DNA from: Eukaryota sp. TZLM1-RC
Taxonomy: Eukaryota; Metamonada: BaSk clade
NCBI GenBank assembly: GCA_040285825.1
Contig: JAUPSS010000011.1
Coordinates: 620,001-684,000 of the forward strand
Direction of reading: 5' to 3'
Length of the DNA stretch: 64,000 nucleotides
The translations under genes were made by a program, and so were the position numbers. How positions within the stretch are numbered: the stretch's first letter is position 1; each line of letters opens with the position of its first letter. The notes under the pieces are model-generated. The model saw only the letters and a program-made list of their open reading frames with translations, was not told the origin of the DNA and did no database searches. This document shows, piece by piece, positions 31,241 through 40,692 of this stretch.

Positions 31241-33848
31241 ATGCGTAATTTGCTTTTTAAGTGTGTTCACAATAGCCACTTAGCTACTGTCAGAGGAACA
31301 TCCTTCCTTAAATATTTTTTACTGTGCAGGAAGTTAGAGCTTGATTTTATGAATGGTTGTGATTACTATGCATTTCAAATTGAAGAAACAATTTCCCCAA
31401 TCGAAATTCCAAATTCAATGCATGAATACGACTATGATGCCTTTTCTATTTTAATGATTTCTCAATTCAATAACCCGATTTAAGCTCCATAATTTTCAAA
31501 GAATCAATTGAATTAGTTGCAAGGAGGAAGTATGTTGTAAAACCAAATAACGAAAAGATTCCAGATTTGTAACTATCAAAGATTGAAGCTAAAAAAGTAA
31601 ATAAAGATATGGATATTTCGAATTGCACTCTGAAACAGAAAATCAGTTATAATTTATTGAATTATTATATCCACTTTTACAAAATCTTGATACTGAGCTT
31701 GGTCAAAGAAGGATCAATTTCCAGATAATACATCAATGAATCGAGTTTCACACTATACGGCCAAACAACTTGCCATTAATTATGGAAATAATCTCCGCAA
31801 ACACTTTCATCGATACGTTTTGCGTTGGCTAAACATTATCACCTTGAAGTAGTTCAGACTAGAACAAATTCAGGAAAATCATTTGAGAAAGAATTATTGA
31901 CTAAACTCAAAAAAGTCAGGTGAAGCCATTATCCGTATGAACTTTGATGAACTTCCTATCAATGGTCACATTGTTTTTCCCTTTCCCCAGTCAGAGTTGA
32001 CTTCGAAGTTTTTTGCTTATGTGAAACATTGCTGAATTCCAACTTTTATTTAATGTAAAAATCTTTATTATACTCAATAAGCCAAGCCACTGAATTTTCT
32101 CTCTCATGCTATAGTTGTTAACAGAACCATTCAATCATTCTGTTCCCAGGATGGCAAACCTTTGTCAGTCAGTAATCCTTTTGCATTGACAACTACATTG
32201 ATTCCACAGAATATAAGACTTGATACTCATTGGGTCAATGAAAGATTGGGCAATTTCAAAGGGAGAGCAAATGACATAAGGTCATCAGTTTTTACCGAAA
32301 TGCTAACTGATAAGGCATTAGATTCTTACAAACGTGAGACTAAAGGTTGCTCTCAATTGTAACAGACAGGATTGCTTGTTCAGTCGTCTTAATTCGTAAA
32401 GACCAGGTTGATGAAAATGGAAATGTTTTCAAAAATTTTACTTCCAAGACGTTAGCGCACCCAGAGCGATGCATACATTCCTTGTCTGAAAATGTCGAAA
32501 AGGTGAAGTTAAAAGATAAAAGAATAGTTGCCATTGACCCTAACGAGTACGATTTAATGCACTGTGTTTCTCCAAATCCTACTGTAACTATTACCCCAGA
32601 ACAAATTTCACAAAATGTGTTTTATAAAAAAGGACAACTTCCAGAAATTAGAAGCAAAAAACACAAATGCATTAAAAGAAGAAAAAAACAATTACAAAAT
32701 CTATAAACCTATTCAAACTCTGACTCTGATTATGTACGGCTGAAACTCAAACACTGGAGGAACACGTTCAAATATACTGCCGGTGAACACCAATTTGACA
32801 GAAAAAGTACCAAATATCGTTCAACGGAAAAAAGGAAAAAAGAAAATTGGAAAGTACAATTACCTCATGGTGATTACTCAAGTCAGGATATTGGAAATCA
32901 ATTTTCTTTATTTGTATCAAACAGACAACAAAAATCTTGTTTCAGTCAACATTTTGGTCATTACATCAAGGAATTTGAGCAATGCAATGTTCATAAATAT
33001 ACTTTTTACCAAGATATATGGTTCAGAAAAAGAAAATTTCAAACGTATTCGAATAATCAAAGAAGTGAAAAAAACATGTTGAAAAGATTCAAATTGACCT
33101 TTGGCTCCCCTGAAAACGTAGTTACTGGTTATGGTGACTGGAGCTCGAAAGAAAAAACAAGGAAGGGAAAAAAGACAACCATAAGAGGAACCGAAATTCG
33201 CAAACTATTAAGAAGATTTGGTCATCGAATTTTCCTAGTTGATGAATATAGAACGAGTATATCTTGTCCTAGTTGTGCTGCCAAGGGAAATTTTGGAGAA
33301 TGTGTCAATGATTCTTGTATTAAAGTGTTAGGTCCTAAGTGCAAACGACAACTAAAAAGAAAAGCAAACAGTTAAAACAAGAAATTGATTTATTTAATCA
33401 AAACAATCCTACTAGAAAAAGAGATTTTCAACAAGAATGGGGTGAGCAGAAGGATTCACTAGAAGAAAAAGCAAAATCCACATCGTGGGGTTTAGTGAAG
33501 TGTCAGACGTGCAACACGTATTGGAATAGAGACTTCAACTGTGCCATAAATAAATATTCCATTATAACATCTGCAATCAACGGTAAAGGTAGACCAAAAA
33601 CTCAAACAAAAAATTTCGAAAATGGATCATCTACTTCACAGAGAGATCAGAAAAAGAAGACTGCTGAGAAGGACAAAAAACCGAAAAGATTTGGTAAATG
33701 TCGCGGAAAAGGCCACAACAGAAGAAACTGTCCATCGCAAGTTCCTGAAACTAGCATATCCTCATCGGGCACTAAAAGAAGACAAGGAGGAACTAAAAAG
33801 AGAGTAATCAAGACGATCTCTGTAGAAGAAAAAATCAGTCCATCTTAA
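31241..33848 (+). pseudogene. Fanzor copy F, decayed, with a C-terminal zinc-knuckle tail
   Basis: Pieces in order: an N-lobe start (31241-31483, LLFKCVHNSHLATVRGTSFL); YTAKQLAINYGNNLRKHFHR (near 31755); a middle segment (32162-32362); RuvC-I DKRIVAIDPNEYDLMH (32347-32706); RuvC-II region VVTGYGDWSS and the alternative Glu in FLVDEYRTSISCPSC (33076-33375); RuvC-III VKCQTCNTYWNRDFNCAINK (33339-33848). The catalytic acids survive, but frames shift repeatedly. After RuvC-III a lysine-rich tail carries FGKCRGKGHNRRNC, a CCHC knuckle with its first Cys replaced. The stop lies 3 bp before the next gene's ATG. Confidence 0.75.
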
Positions 33849-33851
33849 TCG

Positions 33852-34491
33852 ATGTGGCAGCTCAATTGTGTCAGGAGTTGTAATGAAGAATGGATTTCCA
33901 ATGTAGGTTTGGTGAATGCATATGGATTTGGACTCACAGTATTTATCTCTCTTCAAGCAAATGCATATTTTTCGCTCCTTCCAGTCTCTTTCTCTTCAAA
34001 GGCAACAGAAGTTCTTATGTTTGTGGGTGTGGTCCTCTTTTTTTGTGGTCATACCATTTTTTATATTCTTCCCTCGTTTCTTAAGTATAGATGACGACGT
34101 AGTACCACTTGTGTCAATTGGCATGGTTTCCGCTGGAGTGACTTGCCTCTTGTCTGCTATTTTTTCATCTAAACCCCAACACTCCTTACTTTGCTTTGTT
34201 TTTGTTTCAATCACATCTGTTTTACATGGTTTTGTCACTCTTGTTGTTTATGGCTTGACAAAATCATTTCATCTTCGCTGCCGAGACGACCCTGATACAT
34301 GTTCAGACTCTCGCTTTCTCATCACTTTCTTCATAGCTAGTGCAATGTATAGCTTTCTATTAGTCCCTCCTCTCTTCATTTCGACTTCAATACATATATC
34401 AACAATGCCACTACCACCATGGGAGCTCGCTGATGCTAAGCTTGATGCAAAAATAGAACAATGTGAGGAAAGTTCACATAATTTTGATTAA
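33852..34491 (+). CDS. Multi-pass membrane protein with a frame switch or tiny intron
   Basis: The first part (33852-34095) encodes hydrophobic spans such as LMFVGVVLFFCGHTIFYILP. The remainder (to 34491, frame +1) encodes SAGVTCLLSAIF, LCFVFVSITSVLHGFVTLVV and FLITFFIASAMYSFLLVPPL and ends in an acidic tail. The two frames must be joined near 34045-34095, either by a frameshift or by a 46-nt intron (34047-34092, GTGGTC to TATAG) that would restore the frame. About five or six membrane spans result. The family is unknown, with loose similarity in layout to the Frag1/DRAM class. It is tail to tail with the 1554-aa gene, 63 bp apart. Confidence 0.5.
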
Positions 34492-34554
34492 AAAAATCTT
34501 TTTAAATAATTTATTTACAAATAATAATTTTCAACAATAAATAAAACAATAAAA

Positions 34555-37500
34555 TTAAATTATTTCTGAAATAATGCCAAACTCATTCGAATTTGAGATT
34601 AATAAATTCTTGAATTTTGATAAACTATCATTACCATCATTAAACAAATCAACTAATTTTAACATAGATTGATTTGAAGGAATGAAATCAACCAATTTAA
34701 TAAAGTTTTGAAATTCAGTATTTGATTGAACAGAATCAATCAAATTGATTGACAGTGACAACAATTGTATGAAACAATTTAAAATTTTATTTAAAAAGTT
34801 CTGATCAAATGAATCCAATGGAGCACGACCAACCAAAGCAGAAACGTTAATCAAAAGATTAATCAAATTTGGATTTGATTGATTGAAGTTTGATTGAGAG
34901 CTAATCACATTTGTATCAATTGGTAAACAATATTCCAACAAATTCACCAAATAATACTGATCAGTACCCATCAAGCAATGAGTTGAAAAAGGAAACAAAT
35001 TAACATTTGATTGATTAAAAAGAGTTTGAAACCTGGAAATATTAGAAAAGCAGTAAATCAAATCAAATGCAATCAAATCTAGGGTATTTTGATTGAATTC
35101 CGAGTAATTGGTGGTTAAAAATTTTGACAAAAATTGATCAATAAACATTGGTGAAGGTGAATTAATGGAAAAAAGAGTAGAAAAAATCGAAAACTCCTTA
35201 ATAAAACCCATTTTCAAATATTTGATAAATGTATCTGAAATTTTTAACAAAAAAACTTCCACTGCAGTTTCTGTTGACGAAAAGTACTTGATCAATAAAT
35301 CAATCAAATTTTGATAGAAGTCAACAACCAGGAAGGTGGGAGTAGACTGGTTTTCAGTTGGATCAGTAAAAGTACTAATAACAAAGTTGAGTAACCTCAC
35401 AGTAAATGATTCTGGAATTTGACAATAATCAATCAATCCTATCAAATTGATTGCCCATGAACCGAGAGTTAAGTTCATAAAATTTTGGTTGACAAGTTCA
35501 AAATTCTGAGCCAAAGTTGCAACAACAATTGAAAATAAATTAGAATTTTGAACTGCGTTAACATTGTTTGAGAATACATTGACTAAACAATTAACAAAAA
35601 GCAAATGGTTTTTTCTAGAAATCAAGTTCAAGCATAAAGTCCAAAATTCAAAGACTTCAGGTGACCGGAAAGTACCAAAATTGACTGAATTTATCAATAA
35701 TAAATAAATTGAACTAACTTCTGTATTTGGTTTGGTAAAATCGTCCATCAAGAGGTCAACTGACTGCCAAATTGATAATCCCCAGGTGGTGACAATTTTG
35801 GCTAGCGATGAATAAAATAGACTAGAAAGTCGTTGCCTAAGGGATACTTTGCAAAGGAATAGTAACACAGGAATAGCTGACGTCATTGCTAGATCAATAC
35901 TGGGTAGGTCAATAAGAAAATTGAGCCAATGGAGTGTCAAATTTTCAACAAAGAGATCAAAATTTGGTCCAAAATTGACATCAGACAAAACTTGAAAAAA
36001 TTGAGTGATGAAAGAAACTATATTAATTAGATTTAAATCAGACTTGAATGAAGTTTGCTGAAGATTTTCTGGGAATAATTTCAAGCAAAAAACGATCAAA
36101 GCTTTTGCAAAAGCACGAGAAGTAATTAATTTTGGAAATAAGTCAAAAAGAATTGACAAGGATGACTTCAAGTGTTCAGCAATAATATTTAAATCAAAAA
36201 ATCCAAGAATTTCAATCAAACAAATGGATAAGGAAGCCATAACATCAGTAGATAATTTCTTTTCCTTAAAAAGGACGATGGTGTTGTTGAAAATACTGAG
36301 AAAAAACTCAAAAAAGGAATCGGGAAGCAAAACATGACTTTGAGATGATAACAAAGTCACTAATCGGGAAAAAAAGGATAGATCATAATAAACGTGGTCC
36401 ATAACGTCATGGTCGCTCAACAATCTTGACGGGCTAAGATTTTGATCAAAAGAAAAAAGAAAACACGACTTAATTAGATTTTCAATGTAAAGGAAGTTAT
36501 TACCAATATTGTATTGAGAGAAAAAGACCACCAACGATGATAAAGTATTGTCTGGTGGAAAATTAAGAAACTTACAAATGTCACTTAAATGCAAAGACGG
36601 ACTTTGCAAAAATTCAGAATTTAAAAGATGACTAAATAAATTCGAAAGTGCTAAACCATTCAGAATGACAATTGAAACACCAAAGCTATCAAATACTGAT
36701 TTGAAAACCATACCAATAGTAGTTGATTGTTCGGTCATTTCCAAATCAAATCTGGCTAAAGAGGTGGATAGAAAAGCCGGTGAAGTTCTCGGTAACGTAA
36801 TACTGTATTCAGGATCAGAAACTTGACTGTCAGAATGATTGATTAACAGAAAATTGATGATTGACAGTTTATAAAAGGACTCTGACAAAAACTTTCCAAT
36901 TTCAAAGCAATTTCGATGATGTGCGAATTCAAGCACAATTTGAGGACTTAATTTACAAACAAAGGAAATCAGTAAAAGAAATGAATCATCTTTTTCGCAA
37001 CAATTATCAAAGAGTAATTCGAGACAAAAGTCGACGAATCTTTTGACTGATCCATTGGAGGGATTCAAATCAAACAGACACTTCGGAATTAATACAAGAA
37101 GAGAAGAAGGAAACGCTGAAACCTTATCTAAGTATCCATATAAAGATCTATCAAGAGATAAAAGGTCAAATAACGGCGAGTCAAAGTCAAGGGTACCTTC
37201 AGACCCTTCTTTTCCTTTTTCTACCTTTTCTTTTTCTTCTTTTTCTTTTTTGTGCTCAGAATTCCAGAAAAAGTCAGATTTTGAAATATTGTAGTTAGTA
37301 GTAATGTGATCAACTTCAAAAAGGGAAGAAGCACCAGATACTACAGAACCAATTGAACAAGATCTAGATCTACAATCTATACTGGAAACTGATGACTCAT
37401 CAGGGTCAGAAAATGATTGACTTGTTTCAGGAAAAGAATGTGCAAGATTTAATTCGCAATTAAATTGTGAATTTCCCTTAAATGGAGATAGAAGTGTTTC

Positions 37501-39219
37501 TTTGGTTGAAACTAATTCTGAATTGGATCTTTGACAAAAAAACTTGGAAACAGAAACGACAACATCCAACAAGACACAAGATTCAAGCTCCAGTAAATAA
37601 TTATTTTGAGGGCCAACAAAGATTAGCAAAGTATTAATTAACCATGATAGAGATGTTAGTAAAGGTAAAAATGAGGGGAGATCTAAACCTGAATTCGATT
37701 GGATTAAAGATTCAAATTTGACTAAAAAACAAACCAAAACACATAGGAAATCGGAAACCCAATCACAAAACTGATTATCTTCACTATCATTTTGATTTGA
37801 TTGGTAGCTTCTCAAGATCATACCGTTAATTCCACAGAAAAATAAAGCAAGATTAAGTGCTGAAACATTATTTGAATTACTTAAACAGTGCTTTAAAAGT
37901 CCCGAAATTAATTTTAAATCAATTAATTGATGGAGGTCCAAAAACTCGGAAAGAATAACAAAATGGTCAATTACTGTTACAATAAGAGAAGAGTCTCTAT
38001 GGCTGAGTGATTTTAACATTGATGAGTAAAATACTTGAGGAAAAGAATTGGAAACTTTCTTGAATAAATCTTTTGTATTAGAAACTAAATGTAAATTGAC
38101 AACATTAATTGAGTGATTATTTAACGACAAGTTTCTGACACTACCAATACAAATAAGGAAAAGTTCAAAAAATTCAGCTAATATTAAAGAATCAATATCT
38201 GAAAATTGAAAAAGAAACGTACATAATCTGCTTAGATGACAACTAAACACAATCATTTGGTCCAATCCATCAATTTTGATTGATTGACTATCATTGACAC
38301 AGCAACTGCCACGTAACCAGTCAGAAAACCCTTGAAACAGCTCATAATCTCTAACTAACAAGTGACTCAATGAATGAAAAAGTTTATGATAGACCTTTTC
38401 TGAAAATGCAGTTGAAGGCAACCTTCGAAAAAGGTCAAAAAGGCAAATAATACATGATTGGTGGCAGTTAATAACTGGGAAGAGTACACAGTCAATCAAA
38501 TCATTAACGACAGCAAGTGAATGCTTTAATGCATAGTCAAAAACTAAAGGAAACAAAGAACTAAATCGTTTTTCAAAATTTAAATTAAATTTACTACTAT
38601 TTTCAAGATAAACTCCAACTATTAATATAAAAAGATCAACTATTTTAAAAGATTTGGTTATTATTAAGTTACTTTTAAAATGATTTTCAAAGCAAAAAAG
38701 AATATTATCAAGTGTTATAAAAGTAAAGTCTTCAAAACGAGTCAGTAAATTGACCCATGTTATGGAGCTACTCTTTTCACCTGATGAGCTATCTGCCAAC
38801 TCATGACAAGACTCAGCCATTATTGCTGAGTAAACAGCCAGAGGAAGAGAAAGATCAAAAAAATCATCCTTTCCTTTCGGTGTAAAAAGCTCCATAAAAA
38901 AGCTTGGGCAGCTACTTTCAATTAAAAGACAAAGAGTTGTGTCAAGTGAAGTAATCATTGACTGAGTGAACAACTTTGAGTTTGGTGAGTTAAGGCATAG
39001 ACCTCTTACAACAGTCTGTACAACCGATGCTACAGCTGACACCGAAGCAGAGTCAGTGGTAAGGGTTCGTTGAAGATAGAAGCAAAGGTGTGAGGTGAAA
39101 AGTTGTTGGTCAGATTCAATGGATGTTACTGACTGTAGAAGAGTGAGCAACTCTTGGCAATGTGAAGCATTGTACCTGTGTTTTCTAAGATGTGTGAAGA
39201 TATTCTTCAAAGACTTCAT
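34555..39219 (-). CDS. Very large unknown helical protein (1554 aa)
   Basis: Uninterrupted 1554-aa frame rich in Leu, Phe, Ser and Asn. It reads as long arrays of amphipathic helices, suggesting an alpha-solenoid scaffold, but no HEAT, armadillo or other named repeat can be delimited by eye. One charged break near residues 655-685 is Lys/Glu-rich (EHKKEKEEKEKVEKGKEG) and is preceded by a Ser-rich segment (SCSIGSVVSGASS). No signal peptide or membrane span is evident. The promoter is a TATAGAC module directly before the ATG. Its composition resembles the N-terminal region of the 1136-aa kinase and the 657-aa protein, so these may be lineage-specific relatives. Confidence 0.75.
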   Translation of the reverse strand: MKSLKNIFTHLRKHRYNASHCQELLTLLQSVTSIESDQQLFTSHLCFYLQRTLTTDSASVSAVASVVQTVVRGLCLNSPNSKLFTQSMITSLDTTLCLLIESSCPSFFMELFTPKGKDDFFDLSLPLAVYSAIMAESCHELADSSSGEKSSSITWVNLLTRFEDFTFITLDNILFCFENHFKSNLIITKSFKIVDLFILIVGVYLENSSKFNLNFEKRFSSLFPLVFDYALKHSLAVVNDLIDCVLFPVINCHQSCIICLFDLFRRLPSTAFSEKVYHKLFHSLSHLLVRDYELFQGFSDWLRGSCCVNDSQSIKIDGLDQMIVFSCHLSRLCTFLFQFSDIDSLILAEFFELFLICIGSVRNLSLNNHSINVVNLHLVSNTKDLFKKVSNSFPQVFYSSMLKSLSHRDSSLIVTVIDHFVILSEFLDLHQLIDLKLISGLLKHCLSNSNNVSALNLALFFCGINGMILRSYQSNQNDSEDNQFCDWVSDFLCVLVCFLVKFESLIQSNSGLDLPSFLPLLTSLSWLINTLLIFVGPQNNYLLELESCVLLDVVVSVSKFFCQRSNSELVSTKETLLSPFKGNSQFNCELNLAHSFPETSQSFSDPDESSVSSIDCRSRSCSIGSVVSGASSLFEVDHITTNYNISKSDFFWNSEHKKEKEEKEKVEKGKEGSEGTLDFDSPLFDLLSLDRSLYGYLDKVSAFPSSLLVLIPKCLFDLNPSNGSVKRFVDFCLELLFDNCCEKDDSFLLLISFVCKLSPQIVLEFAHHRNCFEIGKFLSESFYKLSIINFLLINHSDSQVSDPEYSITLPRTSPAFLSTSLARFDLEMTEQSTTIGMVFKSVFDSFGVSIVILNGLALSNLFSHLLNSEFLQSPSLHLSDICKFLNFPPDNTLSSLVVFFSQYNIGNNFLYIENLIKSCFLFSFDQNLSPSRLLSDHDVMDHVYYDLSFFSRLVTLLSSQSHVLLPDSFFEFFLSIFNNTIVLFKEKKLSTDVMASLSICLIEILGFFDLNIIAEHLKSSLSILFDLFPKLITSRAFAKALIVFCLKLFPENLQQTSFKSDLNLINIVSFITQFFQVLSDVNFGPNFDLFVENLTLHWLNFLIDLPSIDLAMTSAIPVLLFLCKVSLRQRLSSLFYSSLAKIVTTWGLSIWQSVDLLMDDFTKPNTEVSSIYLLLINSVNFGTFRSPEVFEFWTLCLNLISRKNHLLFVNCLVNVFSNNVNAVQNSNLFSIVVATLAQNFELVNQNFMNLTLGSWAINLIGLIDYCQIPESFTVRLLNFVISTFTDPTENQSTPTFLVVDFYQNLIDLLIKYFSSTETAVEVFLLKISDTFIKYLKMGFIKEFSIFSTLFSINSPSPMFIDQFLSKFLTTNYSEFNQNTLDLIAFDLIYCFSNISRFQTLFNQSNVNLFPFSTHCLMGTDQYYLVNLLEYCLPIDTNVISSQSNFNQSNPNLINLLINVSALVGRAPLDSFDQNFLNKILNCFIQLLSLSINLIDSVQSNTEFQNFIKLVDFIPSNQSMLKLVDLFNDGNDSLSKFKNLLISNSNEFGIISEII

Positions 39220-39310
39220 TATTGCAGATATAGTCTATAACAAAGGTATAAGTGTTCTTTTTACACCAATGTGGAGGGAGTGAGTTTTTTGAGAAGTGGA
39301 AGATTTTGGT
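39220..39310 (-). promoter_or_regulatory. Promoter module of the 1554-aa gene
   Basis: On the minus strand: AATCTTCCACTTCTCAA, then ACTCACTCCCTC, TTGGTGTAAAA, and TATAGACNNTATCT with AATA just before the ATG. This is the best-preserved example of the module shared with the genes starting at 3745 and 15936, and the one without a Fanzor remnant upstream. Confidence 0.65.
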
Positions 39311-40692
39311 GTTGGGGATAAATTTGAATTTTTTTATTAAATTTCGAAATAGAATTATTTCTTAAACAACTAAGCCTCCACTTCCTCAAAAACTGCCTCT
39401 GCAACATCGAAATAATTTCTTAACGATATGTAAATCGACCAAAAGAGGACAGCGAATGTACAATTAATTTCACCATTTTCTCATAAATTGAAAACACAAT
39501 TTAATTTTGCAATAAAAATGACTTCCCCGCTTTGAAAATTTTTGAAGACGTGACCACAAAAGAAAATTGCACTTTCATTTTTGGTAACACATCATCAGAT
39601 TTTTAGTCCAAAAAGTTTAAATAATTCCCCCAAATAAACTCTAATTCAATACTAGAATTATTCCGACTCCTAATTACCGCCACATCATATCACGTCATCA
39701 TATCACGTCAATCATTATCGGTTCTCTAATGACATTGTTTATAGCATTGCTTTTGAGCATCATAAGATTTGTCTTCAACAATTTCCAGTAGTTCACCATT
39801 TCTAATGAACTAAATCAATATATCTGAAAGAAAAACTACAAGAGCTTTTTTCTTTGAGATGAGGAAAAATCTTAGGAGGAATAATCCATTTTTTTATATA
39901 AAAATAACAGTTTTTTTTACTTTTTTTTTATTCAAACGAAGTTATTAAAAACTAAAAATCAATTTCCTCAAACTCCAAATTCACCATTGGAAATTTACTC
40001 GGAGCATTTTCTTCACAAAATCTTTCTAGTGATAACTACGGGCTAGAAACAAGGCTATGCATTCCTTTAAAAATAGAAAACACAATTCTGTTTTGTCAAA
40101 CGGTTCGGTCAAATATTCTTCCAGTTCTATTTTCGACAACAGATGAAAAATCGTCTATAAAAGATAAGATAATGCAGTTTTACCCAAGGTTCCAAATAAA
40201 GAAAAAGCAAAAGGACAAAGAAGGTATTGAGTATGTGAGTTGGAGTTCAAATTATTGATCTTTTCAGCATATTTGATAATTTTCGCTTCTTTAGGTCTAC
40301 GTAAAGGTGTATTAAAAGATGGTAGCAGTACTTTATTTGAACTGTTTGATACATCAGTAGATCTGACGTCAATAATGATCGTTGATCATGATAATAAAAC
40401 TTTAACTTCACAAAAACTTATGCAATCAAATTTGGCAATGGTATTGATTCCCTATGAATTGTTAAATACTCAATCTATTTTGTCAAGAAGTTGTTCCTAA
40501 TCGAATAAATTCACCAGATTTATCATAATTTATTGTTAAAACAGAACCTTGTCACGTCATCATTGTTGTCCAAGAGTTTCAAATGATACTCTCCAAATTA
40601 ATCTTATTAGGATATCTGAAATTTAGAGAAATATCTTATTAGCGAATGATGTTGATTATTTAGTCCGACTTCATTTTGCTACTTGGTCAGGA
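39311..40692. other. Intergenic region with a decayed plus-strand coding segment
   Basis: From about 39965 a frame reads FTIGNLLGAFSSQNLS through EGIEYVSWSSNY. After a frameshift near 40250 it continues to 40500 as LGLRKGVLKDGSSTLFELFD, with a plausible protein composition. I do not recognise it. The first 650 bp and the last 190 bp hold nothing identified, apart from a TGACGTGATATGATG-like repeat (39686-39710). Confidence 0.35.
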
